DNA of 64,000 nt from JAPHSX01 sp039714395 (GTDB taxonomy: Bacteria > Pseudomonadota > Gammaproteobacteria > Thiohalomonadales > Thiohalomonadaceae). Positions 54,307 to 62,419 of this stretch are shown here, in pieces. The stretch is taken from contig JBDLJH010000013.1 of assembly GCA_039714395.1 (NCBI GenBank), positions 21,802-85,801 on the forward strand. Reading direction: 5' to 3'. The number at the start of each line of letters is the position of its first letter. The first letter of the stretch is position 1. A model generated the notes under the pieces. The model searched no databases. It was not told the DNA's origin and saw only the letters and a program-made list of their open reading frames with translations. The translations under genes and the position numbers were made by a program.

Positions 54307-54654
54307 TCACCCTAGCTGCGCCATGATGAAGCGGTGTATGAAGAAGCCGATGACTAGCAGAACAAGCCCAGTCAGGTAACTGAGCCAGAAGCTGTTTCCC
54401 AACTTGTCGGCAAAGAAGAAGGGCATAAAGAACAAGTAGGAGACGGGTACCCCGACTAAAATGCTTTTCGCAAAAGTGATACTCGCTGCCGGGTCTCGGT
54501 ACTCCACATAGGAAAAGGCGAGTGCCAGCAGCGAGGCTAACGGTAGGGCGATGATAAAGCCGGCCAACTCAGGCTTCTTACCTGAAAGCCACGAGGCAAA
54601 AGCAATAACAATCGCCGCTGTCGTGACCTTCAGAATAGGTAGACTCAGTGACAC
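54307..54654 (-). CDS. Small four-helix membrane protein
   Basis: 115 residues and four hydrophobic helices, starting MSLSLPILKVTTAAIVIAFA and containing SGKKPELAGFIIALPLASLL. It resembles DUF3147-type inner-membrane proteins, without known function. It abuts the DUF6488-like gene with no spacer, so it is part of the same operon. Confidence 0.65.
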   Translation of the reverse strand: MSLSLPILKVTTAAIVIAFASWLSGKKPELAGFIIALPLASLLALAFSYVEYRDPAASITFAKSILVGVPVSYLFFMPFFFADKLGNSFWLSYLTGLVLLVIGFFIHRFIMAQLG

Positions 54655-55005
54655 CTACTTTACCTTTGGGAATTCACCGGTGAAGTTGGCATCGTAGATG
54701 TCACCTGAGGCGGACATCAGGATATACAAGGTCTTGCCCTGCGCCTTGTTCTCTACACTGACGATATAGTACCCCTTACCCTTAGTGGCGATTGTTGATG
54801 TATCGCGTGACAACCCTTTCCAGCTACTGTCGAGCTTGCCGAAGCCCAGCCCCGGGTCTAGGTTGGTGAACTGGTCAGCGGCATCCAGGGCGATGGTGAC
54901 CGCTTTGAACTGACTGATTGGACCGTGACCACCACCGTGGGCCAGAATGTTCGAGGCCTGCAGCATGAAAAACAGGGCAAATACAGAGATTAATTTCTTC
55001 ATCAT
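54655..55005 (-). CDS. DUF6488-like periplasmic protein
   Basis: A 116-residue protein with a signal peptide (ends ILA) and a His-rich mature start AHGGGHGPIS, a likely metal ligand patch. The remainder (FKAVTIALDAADQFTNLD, then GKGYYIVSVENKAQGKTLYI) resembles PepSY-like small domains; I believe the family is DUF6488. It lies between the HupE-like permease gene and the small membrane protein gene. Confidence 0.65.
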   Translation of the reverse strand: MMKKLISVFALFFMLQASNILAHGGGHGPISQFKAVTIALDAADQFTNLDPGLGFGKLDSSWKGLSRDTSTIATKGKGYYIVSVENKAQGKTLYILMSASGDIYDANFTGEFPKVK

Positions 55006-55022
55006 CAGTTACTCCTCGTAAA

Positions 55023-55901
55023 TTAGTGCGAGTGAGAGCGACCACCACCATGGCTATGGGTTGTTGGTGCTGCTTCCGGAGCCGGCGCGGCTACAACAGG
55101 CTCACTGGCGACAGGCGGAGTCAGACTAAGCGGCTTCTGATAACCCTCCAGGGCAGGCGGGGTCTTTGCCATTTCCATATCTTCATGGATATGGGAGTGG
55201 TCATCCTTGTTGAGCGGGAAATCGTCTGTGTAGGCAGTGTGCTGATAGCTGTGCAGTTGCATCAGTAGCAGCAGCCCACCAACTAACATCAGTGTCACAT
55301 TCGAGGCGTGGCTGAAGCGCATGAACGATTCGCTCTTACGCCAGCCGGAGAGCAGGAACAGCATCACGGCGAGGGCGATAATCTGGCCAACTTCAACTCC
55401 CACGTTGAAGGCGATGATCTTGAGCACAATCCCTTCGTCACCCAGCGGCAGTTGTTGCAGGCGGGTCGAGAGGCCGAAACCGTGGATCAGGCCAAAGCCG
55501 AAGACCATCCAGGTGAGGTTGGGCGAGCGGCTATTGAGAAAGCGCTTGAAGCCATCGAGGTTCTCGAACGCCTTGTAACAGACCGTTAAAGCGATCACCG
55601 CATCAACCAAATAGTAGTTGGCCTGAATACCATAGAGGGTGGCAAAGATCAGGGTAATGGAATGGCCGATGGTGAAGGCGGTAATGAACTTGATGATGTC
55701 GTTAAAGCGGGTGAGAAAGAAGATCACCCCGAACAGGAAGAGCAGGTGGTCATAGCCGGTAAGCATGTGTGATGCTCCCAACTCGACATACTCCAACAGG
55801 CCTGCATCCAGGATACGTTGCTTGTCCGCGGCGGACATCCCGTGCGCCAGCACGTTAGTGGTGAGTAGCAGGCCGAAGAGGCCTATCAGGTACTTCTTCA
55901 T
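55023..55901 (-). CDS. HupE/UreJ family membrane protein
   Basis: A 292-residue polytopic protein with cleavable signal. HupE/UreJ proteins are thought to move nickel or related metals. Signatures: GASHMLTGYDHLLFLFGVIF, TAFTIGHSITLI and GFGLIHGFGLSTRL, with conserved His/Asp in helices. The C-terminus is His-rich (DDHSHIHEDME and HSHGGGRSHSH), suited to metal binding. Located immediately after the CsoR-family repressor gene. Confidence 0.85.
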   Translation of the reverse strand: MKKYLIGLFGLLLTTNVLAHGMSAADKQRILDAGLLEYVELGASHMLTGYDHLLFLFGVIFFLTRFNDIIKFITAFTIGHSITLIFATLYGIQANYYLVDAVIALTVCYKAFENLDGFKRFLNSRSPNLTWMVFGFGLIHGFGLSTRLQQLPLGDEGIVLKIIAFNVGVEVGQIIALAVMLFLLSGWRKSESFMRFSHASNVTLMLVGGLLLLMQLHSYQHTAYTDDFPLNKDDHSHIHEDMEMAKTPPALEGYQKPLSLTPPVASEPVVAAPAPEAAPTTHSHGGGRSHSH

Positions 55902-55930
55902 CAGTCTGTTCCTGTAGCGTGGTGTTTGGA

Positions 55931-56200
55931 TTAGAGGTACTTGGAGATCTCTTTGATCTCTCTCATCTGTTGTTTCAGTTCACTTGGCGAGTCACCCTCG
56001 CCGGTAAGACAGCCCTCGATGTGATCCTGCACGAATACCCCCTTGGCATTACCAATGGCCTTGTAGACCGCCTGAAGCTGCTGGGCAACCTCGAGGCAGG
56101 GCTTTCCCTCCTCAATCATATTGATGATCTTCTTCAGATGCCCATCAGCCCGTTTCAGCCGCTTGATGATGTCAGGGTGAGAGTGGTGCGTATGTCCCAT
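55931..56200 (-). CDS. CsoR/RcnR-family metal-sensing repressor
   Basis: An 89-residue all-helical DUF156 repressor. The fingerprint is His21 (ADGHLKK), Cys35 (GKPCLEV), His60 and Cys64 (QDHIEGC), an H-C-H-C set like that of the nickel sensor InrS. The copper sensor CsoR shares the C-H-C part. The N-terminus MGHTHHSHPD adds further histidines as in RcnR. It heads an operon with a HupE/UreJ permease. A G-tract operator lies 36 bases upstream of the start, so the operon is almost certainly autoregulated. Nickel is favoured over copper but not settled. Confidence 0.88.
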   Translation of the reverse strand: MGHTHHSHPDIIKRLKRADGHLKKIINMIEEGKPCLEVAQQLQAVYKAIGNAKGVFVQDHIEGCLTGEGDSPSELKQQMREIKEISKYL

Positions 56201-56235
56201 GTGGGTTATGCCTCGTATTTAGCAGACGGCATTAT

Positions 56236-56253
56236 CCTATGGGGGGGGATAGG
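56236..56253 (-). promoter_or_regulatory. CsoR/RcnR-type operator with overlapping promoter
   Basis: CCTAT-G8-ATAGG, a perfect 5-bp inverted repeat around eight G residues, the architecture recognised by RcnR/CsoR/InrS repressors. On the minus strand a TTGACA -35 box (plus-strand 56256-56261) is followed after 16 bases by TAGGAT. The operator fills the spacer between the boxes. Confidence 0.8.
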
Positions 56254-56381
56254 TTTGTCAACGACTTAATGGCAAAGGCAGCGGTCGGGCGATAAAAGTG
56301 TGATGAGGTCTGTGGGGAACTAGAAGAATTGTGCTGATATACGCTGACAGTGGTCTTTGAGACCAAATCAGGGAAAGGGTC

Positions 56382-56471
56382 ATTTTTCGGCAGTTTTGAT
56401 TGGCCGAAAAAACGGGATGGTCACAGAATGGTCACGGAGCATTTTCGGGCTGTTTTTGGGCAGCCCGAAAA
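56382..56471. terminator. Two A/T-flanked hairpins
   Basis: Stem 1: TTTTTCGGC/GCCGAAAAA (56382-56390 with 56403-56411). Stem 2: TTTTCGGGCTG/CAGCCCGAAAA (56442-56452 with 56461-56471). Each has A- and T-tracts on both sides, so they could act as bidirectional terminators isolating the recombinase module from the metal operon. Two ATGGTCAC copies lie between them. Confidence 0.45.
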
Positions 56472-56484
56472 GATCGCGATTTGG

Positions 56485-56520
56485 GAATATGGTGGCTATA
56501 CCTAGATTCTCATTATGAGG
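56485..56520. repeat. Second tRNA-Met-derived copy (direct repeat of 52017)
   Basis: 24 bases identical and in the same orientation to 52017-52040 (CCA end, acceptor strand and part of the T-arm). Then a 12-base deletion, then CATTATGAGG identical to 52053-52062. It looks like a decayed attachment site. The recombinase genes start about 200 bases to the right. Confidence 0.7.
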
Positions 56521-56557
56521 CCAAAAATATTCTCTATATATAAGTGAACTAGTCATT

Positions 56558-56671
56558 CACTAAATCTCACTAATTTACACTCAAAATGGTTAACTCATTG
56601 AAATAACAATAGATATTAATGTAATTTAGTGTACTATTAAAATTACCATGAATTATTATAGGGTGCACTAA
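56558..56671. promoter_or_regulatory. Phased CACTAA repeats upstream of recombinase genes
   Basis: CACTAA, CACTAA and CACTCA begin at 56558, 56568 and 56578, an exact 10-base period. An inverted copy TTAGTG lies at 56626 and another direct copy at 56666. This AT-rich leader could bind the recombinase (arm sites) or a regulator of the operon. Confidence 0.45.
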
Positions 56672-56715
56672 CGGTGTTTCCACTCGTAGTATGGTCACGA
56701 TAAGGATTGTCGCAC

Positions 56716-58335
56716 ATGAGCTCATCACTAGCTAGCGACAAGCTAAAGGGCGATACATACCTAAGGTACTTATCAAAGGTATCCGGTCTGAGTGAGGCCG
56801 ATGTCAGCAGTTTTTTTCTTAAGTTTCAGGTGGACGAGGACGAACCCTACTACGAGGGTGTTATCACAAATGGAATTGAAGCACTTAAAAACCCTACATC
56901 TGAAAGGGTATTGGGTGGATTAAAAGCCTATCAAAGCGCAATCAAGCAATTCGCGCAGTTTTTTCCATCGGCTAGCGATGACTGGCTGTCTCCTTCTGAA
57001 AATGAAGCACGTGAAATTGCAGTGGGGATCTTTTCAATCGGTGAATGCCCAGACAGGATGGGGGAGGAGGAGAATACATATGCCCTCCTGTGGTCCTGCA
57101 TGATTTTGGCGATTCTGCGGTGTGATGTGGATTCGGCCGAAGATAGGGGGAATCTGGTTAAGTCTGCCAAGGCGCTTCGCCAAGCTGGTCCTGGTTCAAG
57201 AGATATGTCATATCAGAGACTTGCCGAGTTAACACAACAGTTAGGGGGGAACGTTGGCGGTCCACACAGCTTATTTAGCGTTATCAATAGTCTTTCTTCG
57301 AGGGGGCGTACGCTCTACCCATATATAAGGAGGGTGCTCCCTCTTGTTGATCTGTCAGGAGTCAGGCGTGAAAGGAAGAGAACGAGTGCTTCTGAACTGC
57401 ATAAAGTAGAAATCAATCTTGAAGACCAGCAGCCATCTACTGTCAGCGCGATTCAGATTGAATCGGACAAAGGTGAGATCGAGGACTTGGTCGTATTTAA
57501 AGACCCCATTCTCGATGCGCCTATACCCACTGGGCCAGACAAGAAATCCAGGGATGCCCTGAAAAAGCTCAAAGTAACGAGCGCAGAGATAAAGGCTTTT
57601 GAAGGTGAGGTGAAGGAGGACGCTAACCTTATTCGACGATTTAACCGTTATTTAGCTTCTGCGGCATTCAAGAGTGACAGCCACCTTATGACAAGCACTT
57701 CATTATATTCGGCATTCGAGAGAGGAAGGCTAACCGACTCCTTACTTTATCCAGAAAAGTATGGCTGCATCCCTTCTGGGGCCTTACTTGTAGGACTTGC
57801 AATTTGCACAGTTCGCTCGAGTAATGAGGTTCTAGATTTGGTGGTAGGGGTAGATGGCGATATCTCACCAGAAGGCTACTACCACCACAGGGTTCCAGAA
57901 ATACCTAAATCGGCGGTTCCAGATGAGGGAGCTGAGGAGCTATATGTTCAGAATATTGCTGCCCCCGCAGGTGGTCGATTGATACTTCAGCTGCCAATGG
58001 TCGTTACTAAGCACCTTAGCACACTGTATTCAACGTCGATGGGTACAGTATCTATTGAGGAGATGTTGGCTAAGGGCGGTGTTGAGCCGGATAATCTGGC
58101 CAAGGAGCATATAAATAAGCTCAATACCATGTACGGTCAGCGGTTCTCAGCGAATCGTGTAAGAAACCAACTGCGGTCTTACATCACGGCTCGCCTGAAT
58201 GACCCGTGTATCACCTACGCGCTGACAGCCAATGAGAAAGTACGTGTCCCTACTGCACTGTACTACAGGGCTATACCCACTCAGTATCTACTAGATGTAT
58301 ACAAAAAATGTACAGAGGAGTATTTCCTTTGTTAG
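56716..58335 (+). CDS. Recombinase-module protein 1, degenerate tyrosine-recombinase-like
   Basis: About 539 residues from the ATG at 56716 (AAGGA upstream). No standard family is obvious. Counting from that ATG, the C-terminal third shows the outline of a tyrosine-recombinase catalytic domain: LLVGLAICTVRSSNEVLDL (box I-like, Arg about 367), a hydrophobic GGRLILQLPMVVTKHL strand, VRNQLRSYITARL (NxxR in place of HxxR, Arg about 487), and ALYYRAIP with tyrosines near 516. The GH motif is not evident. The N-terminal half is helical. The stop overlaps the start region of gene 2, so the two are coupled. Recombinase ancestry is inference from motif order. Confidence 0.6.
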   Translation: MSSSLASDKLKGDTYLRYLSKVSGLSEADVSSFFLKFQVDEDEPYYEGVITNGIEALKNPTSERVLGGLKAYQSAIKQFAQFFPSASDDWLSPSENEAREIAVGIFSIGECPDRMGEEENTYALLWSCMILAILRCDVDSAEDRGNLVKSAKALRQAGPGSRDMSYQRLAELTQQLGGNVGGPHSLFSVINSLSSRGRTLYPYIRRVLPLVDLSGVRRERKRTSASELHKVEINLEDQQPSTVSAIQIESDKGEIEDLVVFKDPILDAPIPTGPDKKSRDALKKLKVTSAEIKAFEGEVKEDANLIRRFNRYLASAAFKSDSHLMTSTSLYSAFERGRLTDSLLYPEKYGCIPSGALLVGLAICTVRSSNEVLDLVVGVDGDISPEGYYHHRVPEIPKSAVPDEGAEELYVQNIAAPAGGRLILQLPMVVTKHLSTLYSTSMGTVSIEEMLAKGGVEPDNLAKEHINKLNTMYGQRFSANRVRNQLRSYITARLNDPCITYALTANEKVRVPTALYYRAIPTQYLLDVYKKCTEEYFLC

Positions 58336-61300
58336 GCGATGATGTCGTTGAGGTGGTGGGATCAAAGTTGGGGGCTAGGGTTTCTGAGCTTCGCCATCGA
58401 TTTGATGAACTCACCAGGCATGTGGACGCCATTCTTGCTAACAGCAATATACCTCTGTATCAGCAGCACAACGTCTACACGGCCTATTCAATTTTGGTAT
58501 TGAGCTATGCCACGGCGCATAGGCCTGTGCACGATATGTTCTGTTTTAGAGAGGACGTATGTCTCAGTGCAGGGATGCTGAGCATAAACGACAAGGTCAG
58601 CAGCGGGAGTACTGAAACAAGAATAATCTGGTTGTGTGACTCAGCAAAACGACAGTTTAGAAACTATCTTAACCATCTTAATCAGCTTTCTATCCATTTA
58701 GACCATATAAACGAGGAGGTTAGTGAGAAAATAGCTGCTGTCATTGAGCCGGTTAAAGCTGAAAGGCAGGTAATACCGTTATTCTTTTATTTAAGTACCG
58801 ACTATAGGGTTGTAAGGGCAAGACCCGGTTCCTTGGTGACGCAACTTGGATATGAGTGGCCATTCCCGTTCAATCACAATAGACACTTCATGGAAACGGG
58901 CTTGTCCGAAGAGGGAGTGGACGTCCCCTTAATTGACTTAATGCTCGGGCATCAGTCGGAGTACTATCATTTCCTCGGAAAGAACACTTCCTGGTCGGCG
59001 AGTGAAGCAGGAGATCTGATACGACCAAGTATTGAGTCATTACTGAATAAGAGTGGTATTACGCCACTTGGTGGACTTAGAACTGAGCATAATGAGAAAA
59101 TTTCTCCGAATAGAGAGAGTCCTAAAGCCCTGTATGGATACCTACGGCGCCAGGATATACGTAGAAAGAAGCTTAAGAAACTAGAGGGAATAATTAAGCC
59201 GTATATACATGAGGAGATCGCGAAAGCAGGCGGCCTTGCAGCATATTTGTCGGATTCAAAGAGAGAAGATGAGTCGTTAAAAACGCTTATCGATTATGAG
59301 GTGCCGAAGGGGTATCCAACCAAAGAGGCGATTTCTATTGCGCTAAATTTGTTATCAGAGTTATCAAATGAAATGCCAGATCTTGAATATAGTCCTAAAA
59401 GATTGATGGTGGCAGAGCCAAGTCCATTCGAGGCTGGCTGGTTAAGTAAATATCGTACTGCCAAGAATGTACGTGATCGGTTTATTGCTCGCACAGTAGA
59501 AGCGTATGATCGAGAAAGGAACGAGTCAGTTGAGGGAGCCTGGGCATATATAGTGTTTTCGGCGATTGCTACGACGGGCTTGCATAAAAAAGAGTGGGTG
59601 GAGTACGTGCTCAATGAGGGGCCTGCGGGACTGTCAAAGATAAAGAAGTGGGTGTATTTCATTGATATCTGGACAAAAACGCAGAAGCCAAAGAAAAATT
59701 CTGAGTATCAAGCACCTGACTGGCGATGGCATCCAGATTCGTTTTCAAAGGCAATGATCCTGAATCTTCTTCAGCGTTTTTCAATGCAAGAAATAAGAAG
59801 ATATTCATCCAAAAAGGCAGGTGAACAGTTAGACAAGTTAATCTCCAGTATTGGAATTGAGGCAAAGAGAACGAAGTATTTAGAGAAGGCGTGTTCAATA
59901 TTTAAACCGTTTTGGCGTTACCACTTCCCACAATATATCAGTGACATATTTCGTGGAGTGCAAATGAATGTGCCGTTGCCACAGCGATCTCTGGCTAGGT
60001 TGCTATATGGGACAAAACTTCCAGTACGCGTACAAAGTAAGGCTGCTAGCGATAGAGGGGCGCTGACGCTACCAAGTTTTGAGGGTGATATTGTTGATGA
60101 GCTAGGATATCTGACATTAACCAATAGACTGTTAAATAGGGCAGAAGTGATAAAGGGGGCTTCAGCAAGCGATTCTAACGACAAAAGAAGGGAGTTTTTG
60201 TCGGAAGAAGTATACCAGTTATACGAACAGAGCAGGTTTTCTGGTGTCACATTACAACTATCGATATGGTTGATACACATGTGCAATAAAGGGGTGACTG
60301 AAGAAAAAAAGCCCGCAATAAGCACAATAAGAAAATACTTTGGATGGATTTCCAAGCCCTTAATCCTATTGATGTATGGCAAGGATTTGGATGATATATC
60401 AGCGGAGAACATAAGTCGGATATTCAAAACGGTAGTGAACTACAAGGGGGAATCGAAGAAAAACGATAAAGATACGAGGTCTGATATTTTACGTGAGCTT
60501 ATCAACTTTCATCAAAGCATCACGGCTTACGGAACAGCTAATATAGACGAATTGGACTGGGAATATATCGCAGAGGGTGTGAGTCACAGTGGACTTCCAA
60601 GGCCGAACTCGAATGTTGTAACTCCAGAAGAGTATAGCCATTGTTTAACGTTAGTTTCGAAGAAAATGGTCGGTTTTGATGCCTACCAACGTACCTGGCC
60701 AGCATTGTTCTTGATAATAGGTTATCGTTTTGGATTGCGGCTTGGAGAAATACGCAGGCTCAGGAAACAGGATGTACAAGTATATAAAGGGATGTTGCTC
60801 ATACAAATTCAGAATACTCGAGAGGGCCGAGCTAAAACCAAGTCATCTGTAAGGCAATCCCCAATGATTGGTGAACTTACTCCCCAAGAAATTGATTTTG
60901 TGAACGCTCACTTATCAGTGATGAGTGAAAAACATGGACTTAATCCAAATTCTCCACTATTTACTGGGTTTGGAACAGAGGACGGACTTCTTGATATGAA
61001 TCTTATTAGGACGAATGTCCATGCATTACTGAAGTATGTGACAGGTGATACAAGAATCGTATTTCACCACCTGAGGCATAGCTTTATATCCTTGCAATAT
61101 CTAATTAATTTTATGCCCATTGGTTACAGAGTTAAGTCGCAAGTGAGAGGAAAGCTTTTTGAGTCCGCATCTGATCCCTGCAAGATACTAATTGGCTCAG
61201 GGGTGCAACGAATTTATAGGCAGCATGCGTTATCGAGATATGTTGGGCATAAAGATGTAAGCACTACCGTACACAGCTACCTGCATTTTGTCGATGATAT

Positions 61301-62231
61301 CGCTAGCGCTTATGCGGAGATGACACCAGTGCCAAACCTGAAGCTTAGTGAGATATCAAAAATTTCAGGGATGAAGGAGAGCACACTAAGAAACAGGCTC
61401 AGGAATAATAAGGAAATCGATGTAAAAAGCTATAAGCCTATGGACGTACTCCGGACAATACAAATAAGGGAGGAGATAAAGAAATACCAATATAAGTTGG
61501 CGAAGTTTACATATGGATTTGAATTTGCGCATCCGAAACGACTGGAGGTTCTTGTTTCATGGCATCGTGCATTACTTGAACATGGGGCGATGGGGGATTC
61601 AATTGAGGCTGCGGGATATCTTTATTGTATAGATGCAGAAACCATGCAGAAGGTGGTAAGCATTGCCCAGCGTGTCAATATTGAGACATATTTTGGTGGG
61701 TACTTTCATAGCAGCAATAGTCATGGCAGAAGGCTAAAGAGCCTCAACGAGCGGTACGCACATGACTTGGATCTGGTCATAAGTAGCGTTGAAGAACTGT
61801 ATAGTGGTGAAGCATCACGAAAAATACTGTTGCGGGCTGTGGGTGTGTGGATGCGGTGTTATAGGAAGGATGAAAAGGGCGAGTGTTTAGTTATTACAAA
61901 TAAGGAAGATCTTAAGTCTATATTAGACTTGGCTGAATCAATAGGTATTGGCTCAGACAGTTTCGTAGCAGAGAAGCACGAACGCTTCTTCGAATTATGT
62001 TCTGAGATGGAATATGACGAGAGGATGTCTTTAGCTGATGCCATTGAACTTGGTGTCAAATCTGTAAGGAAAGCAATTATACGAACGATGGATAGAGGTG
62101 AGGGTATTGTGCGTTATGATTTTCTTCGACTAAGTACCAAAAGATTAGAAGGGATTCGTAATCACACAAAATCAATTAAAACGTTAAGTTATGCTTTACA
62201 TATGGCAGCAGTGCTTGAGGAGTGTGCATAA
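58308..62231 (+). CDS. Giant tyrosine recombinase with two catalytic domains
   Basis: 1,307 residues from the ATG at 58308; a TTG at 58329 behind AGAGGAG is an equally likely start. C-terminal domain: GYRFGLRLGEIRRL (Arg811), Lys in RAKTKSS, HHLRHSF (His920, Arg923), GHKDVSTT (His981) and HSYLH (Tyr991), the full R-K-H-R-H-Y set. A helix-turn-helix-like LSEISKISGMKESTLRNRL follows. N-terminal domain: YATAHRPVHDM (Arg72), Lys96 in INDKVSSG, FNHNRHF (Asn189, Arg192), LMLGHQS (His215) and Tyr219/220, a second set with His replaced by Asn. The middle 500 residues are not recognised. Length is three to four times that of ordinary integrases. Confidence 0.8.
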   Translation: MYRGVFPLLGDDVVEVVGSKLGARVSELRHRFDELTRHVDAILANSNIPLYQQHNVYTAYSILVLSYATAHRPVHDMFCFREDVCLSAGMLSINDKVSSGSTETRIIWLCDSAKRQFRNYLNHLNQLSIHLDHINEEVSEKIAAVIEPVKAERQVIPLFFYLSTDYRVVRARPGSLVTQLGYEWPFPFNHNRHFMETGLSEEGVDVPLIDLMLGHQSEYYHFLGKNTSWSASEAGDLIRPSIESLLNKSGITPLGGLRTEHNEKISPNRESPKALYGYLRRQDIRRKKLKKLEGIIKPYIHEEIAKAGGLAAYLSDSKREDESLKTLIDYEVPKGYPTKEAISIALNLLSELSNEMPDLEYSPKRLMVAEPSPFEAGWLSKYRTAKNVRDRFIARTVEAYDRERNESVEGAWAYIVFSAIATTGLHKKEWVEYVLNEGPAGLSKIKKWVYFIDIWTKTQKPKKNSEYQAPDWRWHPDSFSKAMILNLLQRFSMQEIRRYSSKKAGEQLDKLISSIGIEAKRTKYLEKACSIFKPFWRYHFPQYISDIFRGVQMNVPLPQRSLARLLYGTKLPVRVQSKAASDRGALTLPSFEGDIVDELGYLTLTNRLLNRAEVIKGASASDSNDKRREFLSEEVYQLYEQSRFSGVTLQLSIWLIHMCNKGVTEEKKPAISTIRKYFGWISKPLILLMYGKDLDDISAENISRIFKTVVNYKGESKKNDKDTRSDILRELINFHQSITAYGTANIDELDWEYIAEGVSHSGLPRPNSNVVTPEEYSHCLTLVSKKMVGFDAYQRTWPALFLIIGYRFGLRLGEIRRLRKQDVQVYKGMLLIQIQNTREGRAKTKSSVRQSPMIGELTPQEIDFVNAHLSVMSEKHGLNPNSPLFTGFGTEDGLLDMNLIRTNVHALLKYVTGDTRIVFHHLRHSFISLQYLINFMPIGYRVKSQVRGKLFESASDPCKILIGSGVQRIYRQHALSRYVGHKDVSTTVHSYLHFVDDIASAYAEMTPVPNLKLSEISKISGMKESTLRNRLRNNKEIDVKSYKPMDVLRTIQIREEIKKYQYKLAKFTYGFEFAHPKRLEVLVSWHRALLEHGAMGDSIEAAGYLYCIDAETMQKVVSIAQRVNIETYFGGYFHSSNSHGRRLKSLNERYAHDLDLVISSVEELYSGEASRKILLRAVGVWMRCYRKDEKGECLVITNKEDLKSILDLAESIGIGSDSFVAEKHERFFELCSEMEYDERMSLADAIELGVKSVRKAIIRTMDRGEGIVRYDFLRLSTKRLEGIRNHTKSIKTLSYALHMAAVLEECA

Positions 62232-62419
62232 TAGTATTGATTATTTAGACATGGAAATAACAGGCTACTTGATGGTCAATGATGAGGCTGTTCGTTGTTT
62301 GTAGTTGTCACTTATTTTCATATTGTTTATTAATATGAAAGTTTCTTACCCAAATATGGTTGACACCTTCATGTTTTTTCCAAATTGAGTTGAAAGATAT
62401 AATAAATGACTATATAGGT

